From assembly GCA_025451715.1 (NCBI GenBank), contig JANWJY010000047.1, forward strand, positions 1-13,528: DNA of 13,528 nt, written 5' to 3'. Source of the stretch: Fimbriimonadaceae bacterium. GTDB lineage: Bacteria > Armatimonadota > Fimbriimonadia > Fimbriimonadales > Fimbriimonadaceae. Position 1 is the stretch's first letter; each line of letters starts with the position of its first letter. The notes under the pieces were generated by a model, which made no database searches, had not been told where the DNA came from, and saw nothing but the letters and a program-made list of their open reading frames with translations. A program made the position numbers and the translations under genes. Positions 1 through 6,849 of this stretch are shown here, one piece after another.

Positions 1-1901
1 AGGAGGCGGCGCATGATCTTGCCGCTTCGGGTCTTGGGGACCTCTGCCGAGAAGATGATGTCGTCAGGCCGAGCGACCGCGCCGATCTTCTTGACCACGT
101 GCGCCTTCAACTCTTCCCCCAGCGCGTCAGACGCAGTGTTGCCCGTGCGAAGGATCACGAAAGCCGCAATCGCCTGGCCCTTGATCTCGTGCGCCTTGCC
201 GATGACAGCCGCCTCTGCGACGCTCGGATGGTCGACCAGCGCACTCTCGACCTCCATCGTCGAGATGTTGTGACCGGCGACGAGCATGACGTCGTCGACG
301 CGACCGAGAAGCCAATAGAAGCCGTCGGAGTCGAGCTTTGCCCCGTCGCCCGCGAAGTAGGCGTCCGCAAATTTGCTCCAATAGACTTGCTTGTAGCGCT
401 CCTGGTCGCCCCAAATCCCGCGAAGCATCGAGGGCCACGGGCGCTTCAATACCAGCAGCCCTCCGACCTCGCCACTGGCCGCTTTGTGAGTGACGTCCTC
501 GCCCTCCTCGGTGTAGATCGCGGCATGAACGCCTGGGAACGGCCGCGTCGCAGAACCGGGCTTGGTCGAAACGATCCCCGGCAGTGGCGTGATCATGATC
601 GCGCCTGTCTCCGTCTGCCACCAGGTGTCGACGACCGGGCAGCGGCCCCCGCCGATCACTTCCTGATACCAGATCCACGCTTCGGGGTTGATCGGCTCGC
701 CGACAGACCCGAGAAGGCGCAGCGAGGTCAGGTCGCACCCGTCCGGGAACTCTCTTCCCCACTTCATGAACGTGCGGATTGCGGTCGGCGCGGTGTACAA
801 GATGTCGACCTTGTGCTTTTCGATGATCCGCCAAAAGCGGTCCTTGTCGGGCGTATCGGGCGCGCCTTCGTACATGACCTGTGTGACACCGTTGGACATC
901 GGGCCGTACACGATGTACGAATGGCCGGTGACCCAGCCGCAGTCGGCGGTACACCAGAAGGTGTCGCTGTCCTTGAGGTCGAAGACGAGCTTCGAAGTCG
1001 CTGTGACGCCGGTGAGGTAGCCGCCCGTCGTGTGCATGATCCCCTTCGGCTTGCCAGTTGATCCGCTGGTGTAGAGGATGAAGAGCAGGTCCTCGCTGTC
1101 CATCGGCTCGCAAGGGCAGTCGGAGCTTTGGTTCGGGACGGTGTCGTGCCACCACACGTCCCGCCCGTCGACCCAGGTCCCTCGGTCATAGTCGGGGGTG
1201 ACGGTCTCCTCGGTCCGCGCGCCCATCGGGCCCACGCGCTCGAGCACGAGGACCTTCTCGATCGTGGGACAGCCCCTGTTCAGCGCCTCGTCTACGATGC
1301 GCTTGAGCTCGATCACCTTCCCCCGCCGCCAGGAGCCATCGGCAGTGACCACGACCTTGCAGGATGCGTCGTTGATCCGCTCGACCAAGGACTCGGCGCT
1401 GAACCCGCCGAACACGACCGAGTGCGCCGCGCCGATGCGCGCGCAGGCGAGTATCGCCATCGCGAGCTCCGGCGCCATCGGCATGTAGATGCAGACGCGG
1501 TCACCCTTCGCGACGCCTAAAGACTTGAGCGCGTTGGCAAGCTTCGAGACCTCGCGCAGCATGTCCTTGTAGGTGAACGCTCGCACGTCGCCCGGCTCGC
1601 CCTCACCGATCAGCGCGACCTTGCTGCCCTTGCCCGCCAGGACATGCCTGTCGAGGCAGTTGTAGCAGGCGTTGAGCTTTCCGCCGAGGAACCACTGTGC
1701 GAACGGCTGCTTCCACTCGCAGACCGTGTGCCACGGGTCGAACCAGAGCAGTTCGCGCGCCCAGCCCTCCCACCATCCCTCCCAGTCCATCTCCGCCATT
1801 TCGTAGACGGACTCGTCGTTCGCGTTTGCGTCGCGTACGAACTCGGCAGGAGGGTCAAACCTACGGTTCTCGTGGAGAAGGGTCTCGATGGTCTCGGCCA
1901 T
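1..1901 (-). CDS. acs: Acetyl-CoA synthetase (acetate--CoA ligase, AMP-forming), 3' end cut by window edge
   Basis: Activates acetate with ATP to acetyl-AMP and transfers the acetyl group to CoA in the cytoplasm. The frame from ATG at 1901 stays open to base 1, giving 633 residues. The family is usually about 650, so only a short tail lies outside the window. Visible motifs are the AMP-binding loop YTSGSTGKPKG at residues 277-287, the WWQTETG substrate motif, the GRVDD hinge, and the A10 motif KTRSGKIMRR with the catalytic, acetylation-prone lysine at residue 628. The N-terminal ACAS-type region (WFDPWHTV, WFLGGKLNACYNCLDRH) excludes most other acyl-CoA ligases. Oddity: the A8 loop reads GHN (543-545) where E. 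coli Acs has GHR, and the position I align with E. coli Arg584 is Val603. The start has no clear Shine-Dalgarno. The gene is divergent from the VOC gene. Family assignment is very sure; exact acyl preference is inferred. Confidence 0.96.
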   Translation of the reverse strand, partial: MAETIETLLHENRRFDPPAEFVRDANANDESVYEMAEMDWEGWWEGWARELLWFDPWHTVCEWKQPFAQWFLGGKLNACYNCLDRHVLAGKGSKVALIGEGEPGDVRAFTYKDMLREVSKLANALKSLGVAKGDRVCIYMPMAPELAMAILACARIGAAHSVVFGGFSAESLVERINDASCKVVVTADGSWRRGKVIELKRIVDEALNRGCPTIEKVLVLERVGPMGARTEETVTPDYDRGTWVDGRDVWWHDTVPNQSSDCPCEPMDSEDLLFILYTSGSTGKPKGIMHTTGGYLTGVTATSKLVFDLKDSDTFWCTADCGWVTGHSYIVYGPMSNGVTQVMYEGAPDTPDKDRFWRIIEKHKVDILYTAPTAIRTFMKWGREFPDGCDLTSLRLLGSVGEPINPEAWIWYQEVIGGGRCPVVDTWWQTETGAIMITPLPGIVSTKPGSATRPFPGVHAAIYTEEGEDVTHKAASGEVGGLLVLKRPWPSMLRGIWGDQERYKQVYWSKFADAYFAGDGAKLDSDGFYWLLGRVDDVMLVAGHNISTMEVESALVDHPSVAEAAVIGKAHEIKGQAIAAFVILRTGNTASDALGEELKAHVVKKIGAVARPDDIIFSAEVPKTRSGKIMRRL

Positions 1902-1971
1902 GACAACTGGGGCGAGTTTAGCCTAAGGCCTTGAATCTGACCAATAGACGACCGACGTCTATCAAAGAGTA

Positions 1972-2652
1972 GTGTTCTTTCGGATCAGCCCCTGCGTCGG
2001 ACTCAGCACGCCCAACTTGGATGAGGCGTCGCGATTCTATTGCGAAGGCATGGGGATGGAGCTCGAGGCGTTCGACGACGGTGCTGAGCTGATGGCTGGG
2101 CCGCTGCGGATTTTCCTCGACAAAGGCCCGCGATCTTCCGCCGTGTTCGAGCTGCTCACACCCAGCATCGACGACGCACAGGGCAAGCTCAAGTTCTATG
2201 GGTTCGAGGTCGTAGCTTGGAACGGAGTGAGCCGCGCGAACATCGTTCGAGACCCGTTCGGGCTCGTATTCAACATCTTCGAGTTCGACGAGGAGGACAT
2301 CATCGAGCTTGACTTGGCGGACCACATGGTGTACCGGCCGACGATCGGCGCGGTCACGCCTTCGCCGAAGCCGCTCGCCGAGTTCTACAGCATGGTGCTC
2401 CAGCAACCGGCGAACAGGCTGACAGACGGCAGCTACCTGCTGAGCGGCGGCGACGTGAGCATGCGAATCAGGCCGGGGGAGGTCGATGCGCAGGTGCTCT
2501 GGCTGGCTCACGACGCTCCTGTGGAGCACTTTCTGGACGCCGGCTGCAGGCCGCTCGAAGACGACCTCAGCGTGATCACCGACCCCTATGGGCTGTCTTG
2601 GGCGGTCGAGACAAGGATTCAGTCGTCGCATGCCGTCGTGAATCCAATATAA
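1972..2652 (+). CDS. Two-domain VOC (glyoxalase/bleomycin-resistance fold) protein
   Basis: A 226-residue protein built from two VOC-type halves. Half one (about 4-105) begins VGLSTPNLDEASRFYCEGMG and closes with RDPFGLVFNIFE. Half two (about 121-214) has TPSPKPLAEFYSMVL and closes with TDPYGLSWAVET. The DPFG/DPYG turn followed by a hydrophobic strand and Glu is the usual end of a VOC module. The start is GTG at 1972: an in-frame TAG at 1945-1947 excludes anything further upstream, and no ATG fits. VOC proteins include glyoxalase I, extradiol dioxygenases, fosfomycin-resistance enzymes and methylmalonyl-CoA epimerase. I cannot choose among them, because the metal ligands are not clearly conserved. 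The next gene begins 9 bases downstream. Fold assignment is good; function is unknown. Confidence 0.8.
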   Translation: MFFRISPCVGLSTPNLDEASRFYCEGMGMELEAFDDGAELMAGPLRIFLDKGPRSSAVFELLTPSIDDAQGKLKFYGFEVVAWNGVSRANIVRDPFGLVFNIFEFDEEDIIELDLADHMVYRPTIGAVTPSPKPLAEFYSMVLQQPANRLTDGSYLLSGGDVSMRIRPGEVDAQVLWLAHDAPVEHFLDAGCRPLEDDLSVITDPYGLSWAVETRIQSSHAVVNPI

Positions 2653-2653
2653 T
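2648..2653 (+). promoter_or_regulatory. Candidate -10 hexamer TATAAT just ahead of the 2662 gene
   Basis: A perfect TATAAT overlaps the stop codon of the VOC gene and ends 8 bases before the ATG at 2662. There is no Shine-Dalgarno in that gap and no convincing -35 box upstream. If used, transcription would begin within a base or two of the start codon, giving a leaderless message. A chance match is possible, and the gene may simply be read through from the VOC gene. Confidence 0.35.
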
Positions 2654-2661
2654 CGCCCTAG

Positions 2662-3147
2662 ATGGTCTTGACCGTGCCGTTCGAGGGGTTCGCAGACGCC
2701 CTGAAGTCGCACCCTGGAGCCAAAGTGGCCTACGTCACGACGCATGGAAGCCGCACCGTCGTCACCGCCGCTGACCCCCAAACGGGCGCGATCCTAAGGT
2801 GTCATGCGCTGAGACAGCCAGAGGACGTCCGGTCTATTCTTGAGAAAGCAGGCGTAACGGTTCATGACGGGATGTGGGGAGACCGCTCCGAGGATCCCGG
2901 CGCGCTTTGGGTGGCTGCGGTGGCGTACAAGAGCGATTCGGACACACCAGGGCTGTGGGTGGACACCTACGAGTCAAAGCCGACGACGGGCCAGGTGCTG
3001 GCCGAGCTATATGAAGAGTTCAGGGAGACGGGCGAGGTCGGGGAGGTCACGATGGAGGAGTTCATCCGCCTGGCCGACCCGAACGTAGTGATCCTTAGCC
3101 CTGAGGAACAGGCCGAGTTCGCACGACGTCCCCACGAGTGCGAGTAG
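2662..3147 (+). CDS. Hypothetical acidic soluble protein, 161 residues
   Basis: I do not recognise this protein. It starts at ATG 2662, 9 bases after the VOC gene, and ends with TAG at 3147. It has no signal peptide, membrane segment or cysteine cluster. The N-terminal half alternates short predicted strands (KVAYVTTHGSRTVVTAAD, AILRCHALRQP) with a helix around EDVRSILEKAG. The centre has a second strand-rich stretch (ALWVAAVAYKSDSDTPGLWV), and the C-terminal third is acidic and helical (QVLAELYEEFRETGEVGE, MEEFIRLADP, SPEEQAEFARR). The composition and codon use match its neighbours, which supports a real gene. Close spacing suggests co-expression with the VOC gene, but a TATAAT directly upstream may give it its own start. 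No function is proposed. Confidence 0.75.
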   Translation: MVLTVPFEGFADALKSHPGAKVAYVTTHGSRTVVTAADPQTGAILRCHALRQPEDVRSILEKAGVTVHDGMWGDRSEDPGALWVAAVAYKSDSDTPGLWVDTYESKPTTGQVLAELYEEFRETGEVGEVTMEEFIRLADPNVVILSPEEQAEFARRPHECE

Positions 3148-3202
3148 CCGGAACGCGGGCCTCCCGCTGCAACCTTAGGGCTCCGCGGGTCGTTCTTGGG
3201 TC

Positions 3203-3532
3203 ATGAAGCAGTCGGAAGAGAAGCTTTGGGCGGTGGCCGCTCACCTCGGTTCGCTGGTGTTCCCGTTCTGCGCGTTGATCCTGTTCTTCGTGTTCCGCGA
3301 GAGGTCGCGCTACATCTCCCACCACGCGCACCAGGCGATGTGGTTCTTCTTCACGGCGTGGATCGTCGGGTTCGTCCTGAGCCTTCTGCCCCTCATTGGC
3401 TGGATTATCGCTTCGGCGCTCGGGATCGTGGTGTTTGCGTTGGCGGTCGTCGCCAGCGTCCAAGCCCTAGCGGGGCACTGGTACGAGTACCCAGTCATCG
3501 GTAGGGTCTGGAAGCGCGCTTTGGGCGGATAA
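3203..3532 (+). CDS. DUF4870-family small membrane protein
   Basis: A 109-residue integral membrane protein with three predicted helices at about 14-31, 43-62 and 66-90. The short N-terminus (MKQSEEKLWAVAAHLG), the basic RERSRYISHHAHQAMWFF stretch after helix 1 and the paired hydrophobic segments after it are characteristic of DUF4870, a Tic20-like family of unknown function. The conserved 'HLG' and 'HH..QA..F' elements are both present. The start is ATG 3203, with only weak GGG spacing upstream. The gene lies 55 bases after the 2662 gene and ends just ahead of the hairpin at 3551-3582, which probably ends its transcript. Family assignment is confident; molecular role is not known. Confidence 0.85.
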   Translation: MKQSEEKLWAVAAHLGSLVFPFCALILFFVFRERSRYISHHAHQAMWFFFTAWIVGFVLSLLPLIGWIIASALGIVVFALAVVASVQALAGHWYEYPVIGRVWKRALGG

Positions 3533-3550
3533 AGGCTCCCAAACGAAATA

Positions 3551-3582
3551 AAGAGGGCCGTCTAGTACCAGACGGCCCTCTT
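3551..3582. terminator. Intrinsic terminator between convergent genes, probably bidirectional
   Basis: A perfect 13-bp stem (3551-3563 with 3570-3582; core AGAGGGCCGTCT) encloses a 6-base loop, AGTACC. It sits between the DUF4870 gene and the convergent PEP-CTERM gene. On the minus strand the stem is followed by TTTATTTCGTTT, a fair U tract, so it best serves the PEP-CTERM gene. On the plus strand only CGAGTCTT follows, so termination there may be weaker. Confidence 0.88.
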
Positions 3583-3607
3583 CGAGTCTTGGGTCAATCG
3601 CTAGGCT

Positions 3608-4297
3608 TTAGGCCTTGGCGATCTTCCTGCGTCGTCGTGCGACGAGCGCAGCGATACCAGTACCGAGGGCGATCATCGACGCCGGCTCAGGAACCGGTCG
3701 AGCTTCGATGCCCATGGAAACGTCCCACGTGCCAGCGCCAAATGCGTCCGACGGATTGGCCCAGTTGAAGCCAAACGTGGTGCTGTTCCAGAACGAGTTG
3801 CCGTTGTTGCCACCCGGGGTGCCGACCGAGTTGGCGCCGCTCGTGGTGGAAATGTACTGCGCGTTGCTGCCGCTGACTGAGGTCACGCCGCCGCCGAGCC
3901 AGTAAGTGCCCGGTGCGAGGTTGACGTTGAGGCCGCCGAGGCGGACCTTGTACTCAGTGAAGCCGAAGCCTGAGCCGCCAGTCAACGTGACTGTGGGAGC
4001 GCCGGAGCCAGAAGCCACAAGCGTTCCGCCGTTGCCGACTGACACGCCAGAGCGGATCTCCCAATTCATGCCGTTGATGTCGCCACCACCGGCATTCAGA
4101 ACGTTGAACCACGCGCCCGTAACCACCCAGCCCGGACCGCCGACGTTAAAGTCGTCGTACAGCGAAGAGTGGAATCCGGTGTTCTGGGCAATGTTGCCAC
4201 CGTTTCGACCGTCGAAGTCGCCGTTGTACCACTGAGCGTAAGAAGCCCCGGAAACGGCAACGAGTGCAAGAACATAGAATAATCGGTTAGTTTTCAA
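3608..4297 (-). CDS. PEP-CTERM sorting-domain secreted protein
   Basis: A 229-residue exported protein. I place the start at TTG 4297: AGAGAGGA lies a good Shine-Dalgarno distance upstream, and translation from there gives a clean signal peptide (MKTNRLFYVLALVAVSGASYA, likely cut after Ala21). The frame stays open further upstream but runs into the tRNA, so that extension is not real. The mature part is Gly/Asn/Ser-rich and strand-forming, as in surface or matrix proteins. The C-terminus is a textbook PEP-CTERM signal: VPEP at 202-205, a hydrophobic stretch of about 12 residues, then ARRRRKIAKA. Known biology: such tails are recognised by an exosortase, and the proteins are often linked to exopolysaccharide. 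No exosortase gene is in this window. A strong terminator follows, and a cluster of palindromes precedes the gene. Confidence 0.92.
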   Translation of the reverse strand: MKTNRLFYVLALVAVSGASYAQWYNGDFDGRNGGNIAQNTGFHSSLYDDFNVGGPGWVVTGAWFNVLNAGGGDINGMNWEIRSGVSVGNGGTLVASGSGAPTVTLTGGSGFGFTEYKVRLGGLNVNLAPGTYWLGGGVTSVSGSNAQYISTTSGANSVGTPGGNNGNSFWNSTTFGFNWANPSDAFGAGTWDVSMGIEARPVPEPASMIALGTGIAALVARRRRKIAKA

Positions 4298-4310
4298 GCC
4301 AATCCTCTCT

Positions 4311-4339
4311 TGGGCAATTTGCCCACGTGGAGGATATCC
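4311..4339. promoter_or_regulatory. Cluster of three palindromes upstream of the PEP-CTERM gene
   Basis: Three perfect dyads lie almost end to end: TGGGCAATTTGCCCA (4311-4325, 7-bp arms around one base), CCACGTGG (4323-4330) and GGATATCC (4332-4339). They lie 14-42 bases ahead of the TTG start and immediately before its ribosome-binding site. They could be an operator, or in RNA a small hairpin close to the ribosome-binding site. No regulator is identified. Confidence 0.4.
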
Positions 4340-4423
4340 GCTCCCGTGCCAGAAAAGAAGGGGTGGAGCAAAGTCTGGTGGAATTACCAGGACGGCGTGA
4401 ACCTGACGAAGCCCGATGAGGAT

Positions 4424-4517
<94 letters not shown>

Positions 4518-4555
4518 GGGGGAGATTATGCCCATTTCGCGCACTCGCCACAGGT

Positions 4556-6520
4556 TCAACGCGGCGGAATGCTCAGAAGGCTCGACTCCGTTCGCACGTA
4601 CCGGGCGGCCGCACCGGGTGGAACATCTCGGTTGCGGGCCGACGAACGAAGCGTAACAATGTGCGGCCAGGTGAGCTGGTTCACTGGGACGTTCGTCACG
4701 ACGCACCCGGTCTCGACGACCTCTAGCGCGGACGCGAAGAACGAAGAGAAGGCCGTCGGGGCCTGGTTTGCTGCGCTCGAGAACCGTTCGGCGACGTCGA
4801 CTGCGATCTGCCGCAGATCCTTGTCGCCGAGCACCGCGCCATACCGGAAACAGACCGACATGAACGACGGCAAGGCGGGCGGGGGGCCATCGTCAACGAT
4901 TGAAGGCATATCAAGCTTGAGTGGGCCGGTAGCGGCCATCGAGCCCGCGACGGCGACCAAGTCGCCCGGCTCATCGTGCCGGAAGAGCTCGAGGGCGCGC
5001 CTCAAGACCAGCTCGCCGTCGTCGAGCCACGATTCATCGCCCGTGGCCGCAAAGGCGAACAGCATGGCGTCAGCGTAAGCAGCGAAGTCGCCGAGCCACT
5101 TGCGGCTGAGTCCGCGGCCAAACGTCGAGTGGTTGACCTCGTCGGTGCCTGCCCGGAACTCGCGTAGGCCCTCCGCCCACTGGAGCGCGAGCTTGATCGT
5201 GTCTTGGTCGTCCATCACCCACGCTGCTTCGAGCGTACGCGCCACGACGAGCCCCGCCGCATCGAGGGTCTTGTCCTTCGCCGGGAGGAGTCTCGAGGAA
5301 TCGGTGGCCCGACGGAGCGATCCAACCACGAGAGCTAGGAGGTCCTCGTCTTGCAGTGATGCGTCCGGATCGACGAGATAGGGCGCCATCAGGGGGTTTG
5401 TGCGTGCGTCGAGCCCGAGCCTGTGCAAGTAGGACCGCGTGGTCGAGTCGAGCTTAGTACGCGTATCGGCGACGCTGAAGCTGTTGCGGAACGATCGGCC
5501 ATCTTCGGCGATGGTGTTCTCGACATACGAGGACCACTCGTCCGGTGCCATGAACTGCTCCTTCAGGCATTCGACGGTCCGGCGGTACCAGTACGCAACG
5601 AGAGGGTCTCCCGTATTGGCGTGTGCGCGGGCCAGCACGGCGAGCATCTCCGCATTGACAGTCGCGAGCTTGTCGAACTCGACCTGCATTGGATCGTTGC
5701 CGGAACCGAGCCGGAAGAACCCGCCGTCGACCAGGTCTGCGCGCGGCGTCGAAAGGTCGCGCCTGAGAGAAAGCCTCGCTTGTTCGGTCCTCTGCGCCTG
5801 CAGTAAGGCGCGGTACTTGCCTGCCTGCCATTGGAAGAACGTGCTTGGCTGATCCAGTGTGGCGAAGTACGCGTCGATGTCGGGCAATGAGCGCGTTGAG
5901 ACCTGCCGAAGTCTCACATACTCTTCGTGCTGTTCGCGCTCGGACTGAGTCCAGGTGTCCTCAGGAGACGTGACAAACTGTTGCTTGATCTCTGCCAGGC
6001 TCCCGAGAAAGTCGTTGTAGTCCGGCGTGTCCTCCCAGGCGCGTCGGCCCATCCAAGTGAGCAACTGCCCGTTGGGCTTGAAGAACCACACTGCGAACCC
6101 GGGATCCGCGCCAACTTGGTTCCTCAAGACCGGCAGGAGTGCGGACCTCCACTCGGGTTCGGTGCCCAGGTCGACCCGCACGCACACGAAGTCGCGATTG
6201 AGCCGTGCCCAGACCTCGGGGTTGCTGAAGACCTCATCGTCGTTTCGCCTTGCGGCCTGACTGGCCGCAGTGCCCGCGAACACCATCACCGGCTTGCCTA
6301 GCCTTGCGGCTTCAGCGAAAGGCTGTTGCTCCGTCGTGCGCCAGTCGATGCCCTGCCGCGAGGCCCTATTGAGGAACCGGGACTTGAAGCCCGCGAGGTC
6401 GTTGTTGTCTGGCGGAGGGATAAGGGTCCGGTTGCACTGCACGAAGACGCCGACGGCTACGAGTGCGACCATGACCGAAGTCGCGCCGACGTAGCTTCCT
6501 CGACGTCCCCATGTCGGCAT
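4556..6520 (-). CDS. Membrane-anchored DUF255/SSP411 (YyaL)-like protein lacking the CxxC cysteines
   Basis: 654 residues. A hydrophobic segment at about 11-28 looks like a membrane anchor; the following Cys29 is not in a convincing lipobox. Residues 58-120 follow the thioredoxin-like start of the DUF255/SSP411 family: IDWRTTEQQPFAEAARLGKPVMV, then a loop, then DDEVFSNPEVWARLNRDFVCVRVDLGTEPEW. In typical members the loop is GYSTCHWCHVM. Here it is GTAASQAARRN, with Ser87 and Ala90 at the two cysteine positions. The rest matches the family's helical (alpha/alpha toroid-like) region: DGGFFRLGSG, then VEFDKLATVNAEMLAVLARAH where the family has 'HFEKMLYDNALL'. The usual DADSEG motif is reduced to IAEDG. 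The ATG at 6520 has no Shine-Dalgarno but has a -10-like CATAAT upstream. Homology is inferred from the motif order; function is unknown, and thiol-redox chemistry looks lost. Confidence 0.78.
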   Translation of the reverse strand: MPTWGRRGSYVGATSVMVALVAVGVFVQCNRTLIPPPDNNDLAGFKSRFLNRASRQGIDWRTTEQQPFAEAARLGKPVMVFAGTAASQAARRNDDEVFSNPEVWARLNRDFVCVRVDLGTEPEWRSALLPVLRNQVGADPGFAVWFFKPNGQLLTWMGRRAWEDTPDYNDFLGSLAEIKQQFVTSPEDTWTQSEREQHEEYVRLRQVSTRSLPDIDAYFATLDQPSTFFQWQAGKYRALLQAQRTEQARLSLRRDLSTPRADLVDGGFFRLGSGNDPMQVEFDKLATVNAEMLAVLARAHANTGDPLVAYWYRRTVECLKEQFMAPDEWSSYVENTIAEDGRSFRNSFSVADTRTKLDSTTRSYLHRLGLDARTNPLMAPYLVDPDASLQDEDLLALVVGSLRRATDSSRLLPAKDKTLDAAGLVVARTLEAAWVMDDQDTIKLALQWAEGLREFRAGTDEVNHSTFGRGLSRKWLGDFAAYADAMLFAFAATGDESWLDDGELVLRRALELFRHDEPGDLVAVAGSMAATGPLKLDMPSIVDDGPPPALPSFMSVCFRYGAVLGDKDLRQIAVDVAERFSSAANQAPTAFSSFFASALEVVETGCVVTNVPVNQLTWPHIVTLRSSARNRDVPPGAAARYVRTESSLLSIPPR

Positions 6521-6529
6521 CTTGGACTC

Positions 6530-6535
6530 ATTATG
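6530..6535 (-). promoter_or_regulatory. Candidate -10 (CATAAT) of the DUF255-like gene
   Basis: Read on the minus strand, CATAAT matches the -10 consensus at 5 of 6 positions and ends 9 bases before the ATG at 6520. No Shine-Dalgarno is present, so the message would have a leader of about two bases or none. It lies back to back with the gatC -10 (6543-6548). The -35 region is not recognisable. Confidence 0.35.
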
Positions 6536-6539
6536 GCTT

Positions 6540-6548
6540 TGGTATGAT
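6540..6548 (+). promoter_or_regulatory. Candidate extended -10 promoter of the gatCA-ispE operon
   Basis: TGGTATGAT fits the extended -10 form (TGn plus TATAAT with one mismatch). The hexamer ends 7 bases before ATG 6556, so the predicted transcript start falls on or next to the gatC start codon. A poor -35 (TTGGAC at 6522-6527, 15-base spacer) is present. No Shine-Dalgarno is visible for gatC, consistent with a leaderless first gene. Confidence 0.45.
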
Positions 6549-6555
6549 GGTTCCC

Positions 6556-6846
6556 ATGTCGATCTCCTTGGACGAAGTCAGGCACGTCGCGCGGTTGGCG
6601 CGGCTCGAGCTGGACGACGCCGAGCTCATGACGTTCCAAGGCGAGCTCAACGCGCTGCTCGGGCACTTCGAAGACATCCAGTCGATCGACACGGCGGGGC
6701 TCGACCCCAAGCCTCACGCTGTCGCGCTGAAAAACGTGTGGGCGCTGGACGTGCCGGGAAAGACCCTCCAACGTGAGGACGCCCTGCGCAACGCGCCGGC
6801 GAGCAAGGCCGGGCTCTTCATCGTCCCGACCATCATCGAGGAGTAG
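6556..6846 (+). CDS. gatC: Asp-tRNA(Asn)/Glu-tRNA(Gln) amidotransferase subunit C
   Basis: Small subunit of the GatCAB complex, which converts mischarged Glu-tRNA(Gln) and/or Asp-tRNA(Asn) to the amidated form. GatC wraps GatA and GatB together. The 96-residue product has the family length and pattern: ISLDEVRHVARLARLELDDAE at the N-terminus, a middle helix (FQGELNALLGHFEDIQSID), then REDALRNAPASKAGLFIVPTI at the end. I choose ATG 6556 (MSISLDE) because it gives the standard N-terminus. In-frame ATGs at 6547 and 6544 fall inside the candidate -10 box. It is first in a tight operon, with gatA starting 3 bases after its stop. Confidence 0.95.
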   Translation: MSISLDEVRHVARLARLELDDAELMTFQGELNALLGHFEDIQSIDTAGLDPKPHAVALKNVWALDVPGKTLQREDALRNAPASKAGLFIVPTIIEE

Positions 6847-6849
6847 CGG

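Noticed and set aside
127..1155. Long open frames opposite or out of frame with acs (127-1155 minus, 99-1061 plus)
   Set aside because: Arg/His-rich translations without motifs, lying over an unmistakable acs frame; typical high-GC shadows.
1918..2781. 287-codon minus-strand frame over the VOC gene
   Set aside because: No recognisable motif, and it overlaps the plus-strand VOC fold, which has clear repeated DPxG motifs.
3155..3167. Short hairpin GCGGG-CCT-CCCGC between the 2662 gene and the DUF4870 gene
   Set aside because: Only a 5-bp stem with a 3-base loop and no U tract; too weak to call a terminator.
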